Positions 1 through 8,559 of a DNA stretch of 64,000 bases are shown here, in pieces. How positions within the stretch are numbered: the stretch's first letter is position 1; each line of letters begins with the position of its first letter. This stretch comes from Streptomyces sp. NBC_01283. GTDB taxonomy: Bacteria; Actinomycetota; Actinomycetes; Streptomycetales; Streptomycetaceae. The translations under genes were made by a program, and so were the position numbers. Location of the stretch: NCBI RefSeq assembly GCF_041435335.1, contig NZ_CP108430.1, positions 5,989,001-6,053,000 of the forward strand. The letters are read 5' to 3'. Under the pieces are notes generated by a model. The model saw nothing but the letters and a program-made list of their open reading frames with translations, was not told where the DNA came from and did no database searches.

Positions 1-1320
1 CGTCATCAGGTAGAAGATGTACGCCATCGCGGCCAGGGCGATCCACGTCAGGAACGGGTACGCCCACATCTTCACGACCAGCTTCTCCGGCTCCTCGCGC
101 TCCGTCCTGCGGCGCAGGATCAGCTGCGAGACGGCGATGAAGATCCAGACGACCAGGATCATCGCGCCGATCATGTTCAGGAGCCAGGGGAAGACGTCGT
201 CGGGGCGCCAGTAGCTGAGCAGCACGCAGACGAAGCCGAAGACCGAGGAGGCGAGGACCGCGAGGCGGGGGACGCCGCTGTGGACGCGGCCGAGCACCTT
301 GGGGCCCTGGCCGCGTGCGATCAGGGAGTACGACATGCGCGACGCGCCGTAGATGTTGGCGTTCATCGCGGAGAGCAGGGCGATCAGGACGATGACGTTC
401 ATGATCTGGCCCGCGCCGGGGATGCCCAGGTGGTCGAGGGTGGCGACGTACGGGCCCTTCGCCACGACCTCCTTGTTGTCCCAGGGGAGCAGCGTGACGA
501 CGACGAGCATCGAGCCCACGTAGAAGAGGGCGATGCGCCACATCGCCGTGCGCACGGCCTTGGTGACGCTCTGGACCGGGTTCTCGGACTCCGCCGCCGC
601 GATCGTGACGGTCTCCAGACCGCCGTACGCGAAGACGGACGCGAGGAGGCCGATGATCAGGCCGTCCGTGCCGTTCGGCATGAATCCGCCCTCACCGGTG
701 AGGTTGGCGGTGCCGGGGGCGGAGACGTCCGAGCCGGGCAGGATGCCGAGGATCGCCAGGACGCCGATGCCCAGGAAGAGGGCGATCGCGCCGACCTTGA
801 GGGCGGCGAACCAGAACTCGAACTCGCCGAAGTTCTTCACGGCCGTCAGGTTGGCCCCGCAGAACACCAGCATGAAGAGGGCGACCCAGGCCCACTCGGG
901 GCTGTCGGGGAACCAGCCCACCATGATCTTCGCGGCGCCGATGCCTTCCAGGCCGACCGCGACGCAGAGCAGGAACCAGAAGCCCCAGCCCGCGGTGAAG
1001 CCCGCCCACGGGCCGATCGCGCGCTCGGCGTGCACCGAGAAGGAGCCGGAGGCCGGGTTCGCCGCCGACATCTCACCGAGCATGCGCATCACGAGCATGA
1101 CGAGCGCGCCGGATATCGCGTAGGCGAGGACGATGGACGGGCCGGCCGCGGCGATGCCCGCTCCGGAGCCCACGAAGAGGCCCGCTCCGATGACACCACC
1201 GAGGGCGATCATGGAGAGATGCCGCTGCTTGAGGCCGTGGACGAGCGGTGAATCGGCCTTGGGGGCGGCGTCGGGTGATGCGTCGGGTGATGCGCCCTGG
1301 GGGGAGGACGTCCGAGACAT
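1..1320 (-). CDS. APC-family amino-acid permease, C-terminus cut by window edge
   Basis: Proton-coupled amino-acid importer of the GabP/AnsP-like branch of the APC superfamily, located in the cytoplasmic membrane. The ATG start is at 1320; about 440 residues are visible and the last membrane segment or two lie outside the window. The family hallmark LKQRHLSMIALGGVIGAG opens TM1 near residue 28, followed by GLFVGSGAGIAAAGPS. At least ten hydrophobic segments can be read, and a conserved FGEFEFWFAALKV stretch lies mid-protein. It is a close paralogue of the permeases at 1456-2892 and 6257-7741. The gap to the upstream permease is about 135 bp, so they may be co-transcribed or separately promoted. 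The substrate cannot be assigned from sequence alone. Confidence 0.93.
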   Translation of the reverse strand, partial: MSRTSSPQGASPDASPDAAPKADSPLVHGLKQRHLSMIALGGVIGAGLFVGSGAGIAAAGPSIVLAYAISGALVMLVMRMLGEMSAANPASGSFSVHAERAIGPWAGFTAGWGFWFLLCVAVGLEGIGAAKIMVGWFPDSPEWAWVALFMLVFCGANLTAVKNFGEFEFWFAALKVGAIALFLGIGVLAILGILPGSDVSAPGTANLTGEGGFMPNGTDGLIIGLLASVFAYGGLETVTIAAAESENPVQSVTKAVRTAMWRIALFYVGSMLVVVTLLPWDNKEVVAKGPYVATLDHLGIPGAGQIMNVIVLIALLSAMNANIYGASRMSYSLIARGQGPKVLGRVHSGVPRLAVLASSVFGFVCVLLSYWRPDDVFPWLLNMIGAMILVVWIFIAVSQLILRRRTEREEPEKLVVKMWAYPFLTWIALAAMAYIFYLMT

Positions 1321-1455
1321 GGGCGTGCCCTGTTCAGTAGCTGAGACGGGGGAGCGAGCGGCCCACAGTCTGAAGTCCGGCACCGCTGACAGGGAACACC
1401 TGACCGCTATACGGACACGACGCTCACACGTTGTGAAGAAGTGGGCACGAGATGT

Positions 1456-2892
1456 TCACGTCCGTTTCGTGTGCCCCTGGCGCCTCTGACGCCCTTCGCG
1501 CCGCTCCCGCAGCCCCGCCACCAGAAGGACCAGGCCCGTCGCGCCCGCCGACCACAGCAGCTGCGGCCGCGCCCCGTCATCGGTCAGCATCAGGCCGAGC
1601 ACGGCCGCCATCGCCGCGAGCGCCGCCCACGTCAGGTACGGGAACGCCCACATCCGCAGGACGAGCCGCTCCGGCGCCTCACGCTCGATGCGCCGCCGCA
1701 GCCGCAGCTGCGAGACGGCGATCAGGGCCCACACGAACAGCAGCACCGCGCCGACCGCGTTGAGCATGTAGAGGAAGACGGAGTCGGGCCACTTCAGATT
1801 GAGCACGACGGACACGAAGCCGAAGGCGACCGACGCGAGGACCGCCCGGCGCGGGACCCCGCCGCCGGACACCTTCAACAGGGCCTTCGGGGCCTCGCCG
1901 CGCTCGGCCAGGGAGAAGACCATCCGGGACGATCCGTAGAGGTTGGCGTTCAGCGCTGAGAGCAGCGCCACGAACACCACGATGTTCATGATCGTGCCGG
2001 CGGACGGCACCCCGATCGAGTCGAGGACCGTCACATACGGACTGACGCCGGCCTGTTCCGCGGTCCACGGAAGCACCGTCACGATGACGAGCATCGAGCC
2101 GACGTAGAAGAAGAGGATGCGGTAGACGGCGCTGCGCACGGCGCGGGCGACCGAGCGCACCGGGTCGTCGGACTCGGCGGCGGCGATCGTCACGACCTCC
2201 AGGCCGCCGAAGGCGAAGACGACGGCGAGCACTCCGGACGTCACGCCCTCCCAGCCGTGGGGCAGGAACCCGCCGTGCCCGGTGAGGTTGGTGAGGCCCA
2301 CGGGGTCCGTGTCGGGCAGCACCCCGAAGATCGCGAGAAGGCCGAGCACCAGGAACGCGACGATCGCGCAGACCTTCAGCGTGGCGAACCAGAACTCGAA
2401 CTCGCCGAAATTCTTCACGGCGGCGAGGTTGGCCGCGGTGAACACCAGCATGAAGATCAGCACCCACGCCCACTGCGGGACGCCCGGCGCCCAGCCGTTG
2501 GCGATCTGCGCGGCGCCGGTCGCCTCCACGGCGAGCACGACGACCAGCAGGAACCAGTAGAGCCACCCGACGCTGAATCCGGCCCAGCGGCCGAGGGCCC
2601 GCTCGGCGTGCACGGAGAAGGAACCGGAGGCGGGCATCGCCGCCGACATCTCGCCGAGCATCCGCATCACGCACATCGCGAGCGCGCCCGCGATCAGATA
2701 CGAGACGACGATGCCGGGCCCCGCGACGGCGATCCCGGCCCCGGAGCCGACGAAGAGCCCGGCCCCGATGACACCGCCGAGGCCGAGCATGGTCAGATGC
2801 CGCTGCTTGAGGCCGCCGCCGAGGGGTTCGGGCGCGACGGACACGCGATCCCCGTCCTGTGGTGCCGGTGCGGCGGGGGGTGCGTCGTGCAT
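1456..2892 (-). CDS. APC-family amino-acid permease
   Basis: Second permease of the GabP/AnsP type, 478 residues from the ATG at 2892. The frame stays open about 90 bp further upstream, but the N-terminal QRHLTMLGLGGVIGAG block only fits the family after a short polar leader beginning MHDAPP. Twelve hydrophobic segments are readable. A polar N-terminus (residues 1-35) and a basic C-terminal tail (REGRQRRQGHTKRT) are cytoplasmic. It shares the blocks FGEFEFWFATLKV and ESDDPVRSVARAVR with its neighbours, so the three genes probably arose by duplication. Substrate is unknown. A palindrome resembling a Crp site lies about 105 bp upstream (2997-3010), between this gene and divergent bioY. Confidence 0.92.
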   Translation of the reverse strand: MHDAPPAAPAPQDGDRVSVAPEPLGGGLKQRHLTMLGLGGVIGAGLFVGSGAGIAVAGPGIVVSYLIAGALAMCVMRMLGEMSAAMPASGSFSVHAERALGRWAGFSVGWLYWFLLVVVLAVEATGAAQIANGWAPGVPQWAWVLIFMLVFTAANLAAVKNFGEFEFWFATLKVCAIVAFLVLGLLAIFGVLPDTDPVGLTNLTGHGGFLPHGWEGVTSGVLAVVFAFGGLEVVTIAAAESDDPVRSVARAVRSAVYRILFFYVGSMLVIVTVLPWTAEQAGVSPYVTVLDSIGVPSAGTIMNIVVFVALLSALNANLYGSSRMVFSLAERGEAPKALLKVSGGGVPRRAVLASVAFGFVSVVLNLKWPDSVFLYMLNAVGAVLLFVWALIAVSQLRLRRRIEREAPERLVLRMWAFPYLTWAALAAMAAVLGLMLTDDGARPQLLWSAGATGLVLLVAGLRERREGRQRRQGHTKRT

Positions 2893-2996
2893 GGTGCTCA
2901 GGCTGCTCTCAGGATCACTAAGGCTTGGCGGGAACCTACAGTGTCGCCGGGCCCCGGCCCCCCGCGCAAAACGGGCCCACATCGCCGCTCACCTCA

Positions 2997-3010
2997 GTGA
3001 CGAGCGTCAC
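2997..3010. promoter_or_regulatory. Candidate Crp-type operator (GTGA-N6-TCAC)
   Basis: Palindrome GTGACGAGCGTCAC between the divergent permease (start 2892) and bioY (start 3159). It fits both the generic cAMP-receptor-protein core GTGA-N6-TCAC and the GTG-N6-GNCAC form I recall for Streptomyces Crp. A second, looser inverted repeat (GTCACC, 7-base spacer, GGTGAT) sits at 3074-3092. Fourteen-base matches can occur by chance, so this is suggestive only. Confidence 0.35.
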
Positions 3011-3158
3011 GCCCCCTGTGGGGGTACAGCCCGCGCTTTGTACAGAGCCCACCACAACTGCACCCGGCGCCTTGTCACCCGTCGCCGGTGATCCGCGCCC
3101 CCGCCTGAGATAGCGTCGCGGAGTCCCATCTGCCCGTCCCACACCCCGCGGAGTCCCG

Positions 3159-3737
3159 ATGAGCATCGCCGCCGTCTCTTCCCGTCCCGGCCAGGTCCTC
3201 GCGGACCTGCTCCCCGCGTCCCGTGCGAAGGACGCGGCCTTCGTCCTCGGCGGCGCCGCCCTCACCGGCATAGCGGCCCAGATCGCCGTGCCCGTCCCGG
3301 GCTCCCCCGTACCGGTGACGGGCCAGACCTTCGCCGCGCTCCTCGTCGGCACCGCGCTCGGCGCCCGCCGCGGCTTCCTCTCCCTCGCCGTCTACGCCCT
3401 CGTCGGCATGGCGGGCATGCCCTGGTTCGCCCAGGCGGGCTCCGGTGTCGCCGCGCCGTCCCTCGGCTACGTCCTCGGCATGCTGCTCGCCGCCACCGTG
3501 GTCGGCGCCCTCGCCCGCCGCGGCGGCGACCGCTCGGTCCTGCGTACCGCGGGCACGATGGTGCTCGGGTCCGCGATCATCTACGCGGTCGGCGTCCCCT
3601 ACCTCGCCGCCGCGACCGGCATGTCCCTGACCCAGGCCGTCGCCGCCGGACTGACGCCCTTCCTGATCGGCGACGCCCTCAAGGCCGCGCTCGCGATGGG
3701 CGCGCTGCCCACGGCGTGGAAGCTCCTCGACCGCTGA
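3159..3737 (+). CDS. bioY: Biotin transporter BioY
   Basis: Substrate-binding S component of an ECF-type biotin importer, an integral membrane protein. The 192 residues fit the family length. After a soluble leader (residues 1-25) come about six hydrophobic segments. Family features visible are the TGIAAQIAVPVPGSPVPVTG stretch near residues 36-55, typical of BioY, and the GALLGxRxGxLSLxxY-like region (ALGARRGFLSLAVYALVG, residues 66-83). No bioM/bioN energising genes are adjacent, so it may work alone or borrow a shared ECF module. A plausible -10 element (TAGCGT, 3111-3116) lies upstream. It converges on the FAD oxidase gene with an 18-bp gap and no clear terminator. Confidence 0.92.
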   Translation: MSIAAVSSRPGQVLADLLPASRAKDAAFVLGGAALTGIAAQIAVPVPGSPVPVTGQTFAALLVGTALGARRGFLSLAVYALVGMAGMPWFAQAGSGVAAPSLGYVLGMLLAATVVGALARRGGDRSVLRTAGTMVLGSAIIYAVGVPYLAAATGMSLTQAVAAGLTPFLIGDALKAALAMGALPTAWKLLDR

Positions 3738-3755
3738 GCAGTCACCGCTGAGCGT

Positions 3756-5078
3756 TCAACTGACGCCGTAGTTCCGCCTGAAGAGGTTCGCCGGGTCGTA
3801 CGTGGCCTTCAGCCCGGCGAGCCTCTTCCGCGTCTCCGCGTCGTACAGCCCCTCACCGCGCTCCCCGGCGCCGAAGGCGAAGTTGAGCAGTCGCCCCTCG
3901 CCCGCGAACAGCCCGAACGCCCGCGCCTGCACGGCCCGTACCGCCTCGACGTCCGTGCCGTCCAGCGGCGAGAGCACCCGCACCAGCCACCCCGCGTCCC
4001 GGTACGGCACCGCATTCCCGGCGGGCTTCGCGAGCGCTCCGCCCAGCTGGTTGATCTGCACGACGTGCATCGAATCGGCGGCCGGACCGGTCAGCGCGAG
4101 GAGCTCGCCCGCCGCCGCGACGTCCAGCTCGCGCACCACCACGCTGTCCCCGTAGTAGGAGTGCGGGAAATCCGGGTCGCTGTGAATGGTGTGGCTGTCG
4201 GTGTACGGCATCTCCCGCACCGAGTCCGACACCACGGCCCCGATCTCCCGCAGCGGCGCCACGAGCCGCTCGCCCGTCTCCTCCGGCCCGGTGTACGCGA
4301 CCCGCACCGTCACGAGATACCGCCCCCGCAGATGGGGCGGCAACTGCGGGATGTCCGGATAGACCAGCGCCGCCACCGACGAGGTCACCTCGTCCGGCAC
4401 CGTCCGCGTCCACGCCTCGTACGCCCGCAGCACGGCCCCCGGATCCACCTCGCGCCCGTCGAACGCGATCGCCCCGCCGTACAGCCGCGCCACCGGCACC
4501 AGGCCGATCTCCAGGGCCGTCACCACCCCCAGGTTCGCGCCCCCGCCGAGCAGCCCCCAGAAGAGCTCCGGCTCGCTCTCCGCCGTGACGTGCCGCAGGG
4601 TGCCGTCCGCCGCGACGACGTCGAGCCACCGGACGTGGTCGGCCGCGTACCCGAACTCCCTCGCCAGGATGCCGAGTCCGCCGCCGAGGGTGTACGAGAC
4701 GGCGCCCACGCCGGGCGCCGAACCGTTCAGCGGCGCGAGCCCGTGCGCCGCCGCGGCCTCGACGACCCGGCCCCAGCGGACACCCGCGCCGACGGTGACC
4801 GTGCGCGCGTCGGCATCGATGCGGACGGAGTCCATCCGCCGGGTGCTGATCAGTACGCCGCCCTCCGAAGCCCCCGGGAGCCCGTGCCCGGTGGCCTGGA
4901 CCCCGACGGGCAGTCCCGCGTCCGCGGCGTACGAGACGGCGGCGACGACGTCATCGGGGCTGCTTGCCGCGAACACGATCGCGGGCCGCTGCCCGAAGCC
5001 GGTCTGGAACCCGGCGATCTCCTCGTCGTACCCGTCGTCGCCGGGCCGGAACACGAGTCGCTGAGCGGTGAAGTCCAC
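3756..5078 (-). CDS. FAD-binding (berberine-bridge-type) oxidoreductase
   Basis: Flavin-dependent oxidase of the FAD_binding_4/BBE family, 440 residues. The GTG start at 5078 follows a good ribosome site (GGAGG about 7 bases upstream). The N-terminal PCMH-type FAD domain covers roughly residues 25-200. It contains QATGHGLPG, whose His65 sits where the family attaches FAD covalently. The second attachment cysteine of bicovalent enzymes is not evident, so flavinylation is probably through histidine only. The BBE tail is seen at the C-terminus as YDPANLFRRNYGV. Relatives oxidise sugars, alkaloids or polyketides; the substrate here is unknown, and no biosynthetic cluster surrounds it. There is no signal peptide, so it is cytoplasmic. 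Confidence 0.88.
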   Translation of the reverse strand: MDFTAQRLVFRPGDDGYDEEIAGFQTGFGQRPAIVFAASSPDDVVAAVSYAADAGLPVGVQATGHGLPGASEGGVLISTRRMDSVRIDADARTVTVGAGVRWGRVVEAAAAHGLAPLNGSAPGVGAVSYTLGGGLGILAREFGYAADHVRWLDVVAADGTLRHVTAESEPELFWGLLGGGANLGVVTALEIGLVPVARLYGGAIAFDGREVDPGAVLRAYEAWTRTVPDEVTSSVAALVYPDIPQLPPHLRGRYLVTVRVAYTGPEETGERLVAPLREIGAVVSDSVREMPYTDSHTIHSDPDFPHSYYGDSVVVRELDVAAAGELLALTGPAADSMHVVQINQLGGALAKPAGNAVPYRDAGWLVRVLSPLDGTDVEAVRAVQARAFGLFAGEGRLLNFAFGAGERGEGLYDAETRKRLAGLKATYDPANLFRRNYGVS

Positions 5079-5213
5079 GGTGATCCTCCAAGGTGCGCTG
5101 TCTGACGGGACAGAGCTTCCCCGGAAAACCTGACACCCGCCGTCAAGTTTTCCGGCCCTTCGGGAACCGCGCGAACTGTGCTGTCATGAAAGGGGACTCG
5201 GGGGTGAGCGCCC

Positions 5214-6260
5214 ATGCCGGAGCTTTCAGTGGTCGCGGGCCGCTACCGCCTGCTCGACGTGGTCGGGCAGGGCGGCATGGGGCGCGTGTGGCGCGCCGCC
5301 GACGAGCTCCTCGACCGCCGTGTCGCGGTCAAGGAGATGCGGATCGACATCGCGGACGGCCTGGACGCCGAGGACGCCCGCGTCCGCAGGGAACGCGCGC
5401 TGCGCGAGGCGCGGGCCAGCGCACGGATCGACCACCCCGGTGTCGTACGCGTCCACGACATGGTCGAGGAGGACGGCCGGCTGTGGATCGTCATGGAGCT
5501 GGTCGAGGCCCGCTCGCTCGCGCGGTACATCGACGACGAGGGGCCCTTGGACGAGCGCGCGGCGGCGCGCGTCGGCCTCGCCCTGGCCGCGGCGCTGCGG
5601 AAGGTGCACGAGGCGGGCGTCGTGCACCGCGACATCAAGCCGGAGAACGTCCTGATCGGCGCCGGAGGTCCGGCCGGCCGGGTCGTCCTCACCGATTTCG
5701 GCATCGCCGCGCTCCAGGACACCGGGCACCTCACGCAGACGGGACTGCTGGTGGGCTCGCCCGAGTACATGGCGCCCGAGCGGGTCTCCGGGGCTCCGCA
5801 GGGCCCGCCGTCCGACCTCTGGTCCCTGGGCGCGACGCTCTGCACGGCGCTGCGCGGCAGCTCGCCCTTCGCCCGCGACGAGGCCCTGACCACGCTGGTG
5901 GCGGTCCTGCACGACGCGCCCGAACTGCCGTCCGAACCGAGCGGGTTGCGCCCGCTCCTGGCGGGGCTCCTGGCCAAGGACCCGGCGCGGCGGCCGGACC
6001 TGGACGAGGTGGAGGCGGCGTTGCGGGCGGTGCTCACGGGACCACCCCCGCGGCCACCGCGCAAGCCCGCGGGCGATCGGGTCAGGGCCTGGCGGCCGCA
6101 TGTGCTGACCGCCGTGGTGCTGCTGGTGGCGGCCGCGTTGGCGGCCGTCATGTTCGTCACCGCGCGCGGTCCGGGCGGTGCACCACCGCCCGGACCGAGC
6201 ACGTCTCCACCGACGGTGGCGGGTACGTCGACCACGCCACCGTCCGGCGGCACCGGCTAG
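5214..6260 (+). CDS. Membrane-anchored serine/threonine protein kinase
   Basis: PknB-type eukaryotic-like kinase, 348 residues. The catalytic domain spans residues 11-270. The glycine loop is GQGGMG (18-23), the ATP-binding lysine is K40 in VAVKE, the catalytic loop is HRDIKPEN (catalytic D140), the metal-binding DFG is at 161-163, and the APE motif is present as MAPERV. A proline/arginine juxtamembrane linker leads to one membrane segment (about 294-316). The outside tail is only some 30 Pro/Thr/Ser residues, so there are no PASTA or other sensor domains. The ATG at 5214 is chosen because the kinase fold starts eight residues later. Its TAG stop overlaps the TAG of the opposing permease inside one CTAG. 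Confidence 0.92.
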   Translation: MPELSVVAGRYRLLDVVGQGGMGRVWRAADELLDRRVAVKEMRIDIADGLDAEDARVRRERALREARASARIDHPGVVRVHDMVEEDGRLWIVMELVEARSLARYIDDEGPLDERAAARVGLALAAALRKVHEAGVVHRDIKPENVLIGAGGPAGRVVLTDFGIAALQDTGHLTQTGLLVGSPEYMAPERVSGAPQGPPSDLWSLGATLCTALRGSSPFARDEALTTLVAVLHDAPELPSEPSGLRPLLAGLLAKDPARRPDLDEVEAALRAVLTGPPPRPPRKPAGDRVRAWRPHVLTAVVLLVAAALAAVMFVTARGPGGAPPPGPSTSPPTVAGTSTTPPSGGTG

Positions 6261-7741
6261 GAGCCGATGTGGGTGTCACCGGCGTCGACGGCCGTGGCGC
6301 CCTCGACGGCGTCGCGGGGCCGCACCTTGTCGCGCACGAGCGAGAAGACGACCACGAACGCCGCCGCGAGCAGCGAGAGCAGCACCTGCTTGCGCCCGGC
6401 CTCATCGGTCAGCATGTAGATGAGCACGAACGAGATCATCGCGATCGTGACCCAGGTCAGGTACGGGAAGAGCCACATCTTCACGACGAGCTTCTCCGGC
6501 TGCTCGCGCAGGATGATCCCGCGCATCCGCAGCTGCGTGAACGCGATCATCAGCCAGACGAAGAGGGCCACCGCGCCCGACGAGTTCAGCAGGAAGTCGA
6601 AGACGGTGTCCTGCCACTGGTAGTTGAACCAGACGGCGACGAAGCCGAACACGACGGACCCGAGGATCGCTGCCTGCGGCACACCGCGGGAGTTGGTGCG
6701 CGCGAAGGCCTTGGGCGCGTCTCCGCGCTGGCCGAGCGAGAAGGCCATGCGCGATGCGGTGTAGAGACCGGAGTTGAGACAGGAGAGCACGGCGGTCAGG
6801 ACGATGACGTTCATGACCTGACCGGCGTGCGGGATGCCGATCGAGTTCAGCGCGGCGACGTACGAACCGTCCTTGACGATCGACTTGTCGTTCCACGGGA
6901 GCAGCGTGATGACGACGAAGATCGAGCCCAGGTAGAAGACGCCGATACGCCAGATGACGCTGTTCGTGGCCTTGGTGACGGCGCGCTGCGGGTCCTCGGA
7001 CTCACCGGCGGCCAGCGTGACGATCTCGGAGCCCATGAACGAGAACACGACCATGAGGACACCGGTGAGGATGGCGCCCGCGCCGTTGGGCATGAACCCG
7101 CCCGCGTCGGTGAGGTGCGCGAATCCGGCGCCGGGGTTGTCGGAGCCGGGCAGCACGCCGAAGACGGCGAGCAGACCGATGATCACGAACCCGCCGATGG
7201 CGACGACCTTGATCCCGGCGAACCAGAACTCGAACTCGCCGTAGGAGCCGACCGAGACGAGGTTCGTCGCGGTGAGCACCACCATCACGATGAGTGCCCA
7301 GCCCCACTGCGGGACGGCCGGTATCCATCCGTTGAGGATGACGGCACCCGCGGTGGCCTCCACCGCGAGCACGACGACCCAGAAGAACCAGTACAGCCAG
7401 CCGATGGAGAAACCGGCCCAGCGGCCGAGTGCCTGGTCGGCGTAGGTGGAGAAGGAGCCGGAGGTGGGCCGTGCGGCGGCCATCTCGCCCAGCATCCGCA
7501 TCACGAGGACGACCATCGTGCCGACGAGGGCGTACGAGACGAGGATGGCGGGCCCTGCGGCGGCGATACCGGAGCTTGAGCCGACGAAGAGGCCGGCACC
7601 GATGACGCCACCGATGGCGATCATGGAGAGGTGGCGGTTCTTCAGCCCGGCCTTGAGGCCGTCGCCGGTGTCTCCAGACTGCGAATCCCCAGGATCGACG
7701 GGGTTGCGGTCTGCCTTCGCAAGGGAGGGTTGCGAGGTCAT
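6257..7741 (-). CDS. APC-family amino-acid permease
   Basis: Third paralogous GabP/AnsP-type permease, 494 residues from the ATG at 7741, which has AAGGA about eight bases upstream. The frame extends 13 codons further without a better ribosome site. The N-terminal cytoplasmic leader has about 40 polar residues, then LKNRHLSMIAIGGVIGAG begins TM1. Twelve hydrophobic segments follow, with shared blocks GEFEFWFAGIKVVAIGGF and GESEDPQRAVTKATNSV. It converges on the kinase gene with overlapping stop codons, leaving no room for a terminator between them. Expression may therefore be affected by transcriptional interference. The substrate is not predictable. Confidence 0.93.
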   Translation of the reverse strand: MTSQPSLAKADRNPVDPGDSQSGDTGDGLKAGLKNRHLSMIAIGGVIGAGLFVGSSSGIAAAGPAILVSYALVGTMVVLVMRMLGEMAAARPTSGSFSTYADQALGRWAGFSIGWLYWFFWVVVLAVEATAGAVILNGWIPAVPQWGWALIVMVVLTATNLVSVGSYGEFEFWFAGIKVVAIGGFVIIGLLAVFGVLPGSDNPGAGFAHLTDAGGFMPNGAGAILTGVLMVVFSFMGSEIVTLAAGESEDPQRAVTKATNSVIWRIGVFYLGSIFVVITLLPWNDKSIVKDGSYVAALNSIGIPHAGQVMNVIVLTAVLSCLNSGLYTASRMAFSLGQRGDAPKAFARTNSRGVPQAAILGSVVFGFVAVWFNYQWQDTVFDFLLNSSGAVALFVWLMIAFTQLRMRGIILREQPEKLVVKMWLFPYLTWVTIAMISFVLIYMLTDEAGRKQVLLSLLAAAFVVVFSLVRDKVRPRDAVEGATAVDAGDTHIGS

Positions 7742-7925
7742 GGACGAATCCTTAAGTTCTCGGGTCACGAGCCCCCGCATTCAAACTCAGGGGTGAACGT
7801 GACGGAAGTCCCGACTCCGGATCGTTGTATTCCGGCCCATTGGCCCAGACCTGGTGACCGAGGGTGACCAAGGTCCGGGCCCCCGATCGCCGCTACCCGC
7901 TCCCCGACGTGCCACACTCAGTCGC

Positions 7926-8411
7926 ATGCGCGTGTACCTCGGCTCGGATCATGCCGGCTACGAACTGAAGAACCACCTGGTCGAGTGGCTCAAGAGCCAC
8001 GGCCACGAGCCCGTCGACTGCGGGCCCCACATCTATGACGCCCAGGACGACTACCCCCCCTTCTGCCTCCGCGCCGCGGAGAAGACGGCGGCGGACCCCG
8101 AGTCGCTCGGCATCGTGATCGGGGGCTCCGGCAACGGGGAGCAGATCGCCGCGAACAAGGTGAAGGGGGTGCGGGCCGCCCTCGCCTGGAGCGAGCAGAC
8201 CGCTGCCCTCGGGCGTGAGCACAACGACGCGAACGTGGTGTCGATCGGCGGCCGGATGCACTCGCGGGAAGAGGCGACGAAGTTCGTCGAGATCTTCCTG
8301 GCGACGCCGTACTCGGGCGAGGCGCGTCACACTCGGCGGATCGACATGCTGTCGCGCTACGAAGAGACGGGTGAGCTGCCCGCCATCCCGGCCGGACACC
8401 CGCAGCAGTAG
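7926..8411 (+). CDS. rpiB: Ribose-5-phosphate isomerase B
   Basis: Interconverts ribose 5-phosphate and ribulose 5-phosphate in the pentose phosphate pathway; cytoplasmic. The 161 residues fit the RpiB/LacA/LacB family. The signature GSDHAGYELK (residues 6-15) and the active-site loop GGSGNGEQIAANK are intact. The loop carries a glutamate, not the cysteine of the E. coli enzyme, as in mycobacterial RpiB. The ATG at 7926 is chosen because the first strand MRVYLGSD starts there, although the frame is open 72 bases upstream. A -10-like CACACT (7913-7918) ends seven bases before the ATG and no ribosome site is visible, which suggests a leaderless transcript. A large palindromic repeat follows the gene. 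Confidence 0.95.
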   Translation: MRVYLGSDHAGYELKNHLVEWLKSHGHEPVDCGPHIYDAQDDYPPFCLRAAEKTAADPESLGIVIGGSGNGEQIAANKVKGVRAALAWSEQTAALGREHNDANVVSIGGRMHSREEATKFVEIFLATPYSGEARHTRRIDMLSRYEETGELPAIPAGHPQQ

Positions 8412-8431
8412 GCGTTACTCCCGTACACGAT

Positions 8432-8483
8432 GTCCTCAAACGCCGGACGGGCTGAAAATTCAGCCCGTCCGGCGTTTGAGGAC
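8432..8483. repeat. Large perfect palindrome, Streptomyces-type intergenic repeat/terminator
   Basis: Two perfect 25-base arms, beginning GTCCTCAAACGCCGGACG, flank an AA centre. The element lies 20 bp after rpiB. I recall this sequence, together with the GAACTCGGCGAAGCCGGTGA stretch that follows at about 8484-8504, as one that recurs between genes in many Streptomyces genomes. It would form a very stable RNA hairpin and probably ends rpiB transcription. Its family status is from memory and not verified here. Confidence 0.75.
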
Positions 8484-8559
8484 GAACTCGGCGAAGCCGG
8501 TGATTCTCCGGTGCGCCGAGGGGCAGTACTGATTGATCCGCACCCCCTGGGAGGACCCC

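Noticed and set aside
2893..3158. Riboswitch or BioQ/BirA-type biotin operator before bioY
   Set aside because: No known riboswitch core is readable, and the palindromes present do not match biotin-regulator operators that I know.
5093..7579. Long plus-strand frame across the kinase and the opposing permease
   Set aside because: Overlaps two well-supported genes in other frames and encodes only Arg/Gly/Asp/His-rich sequence.
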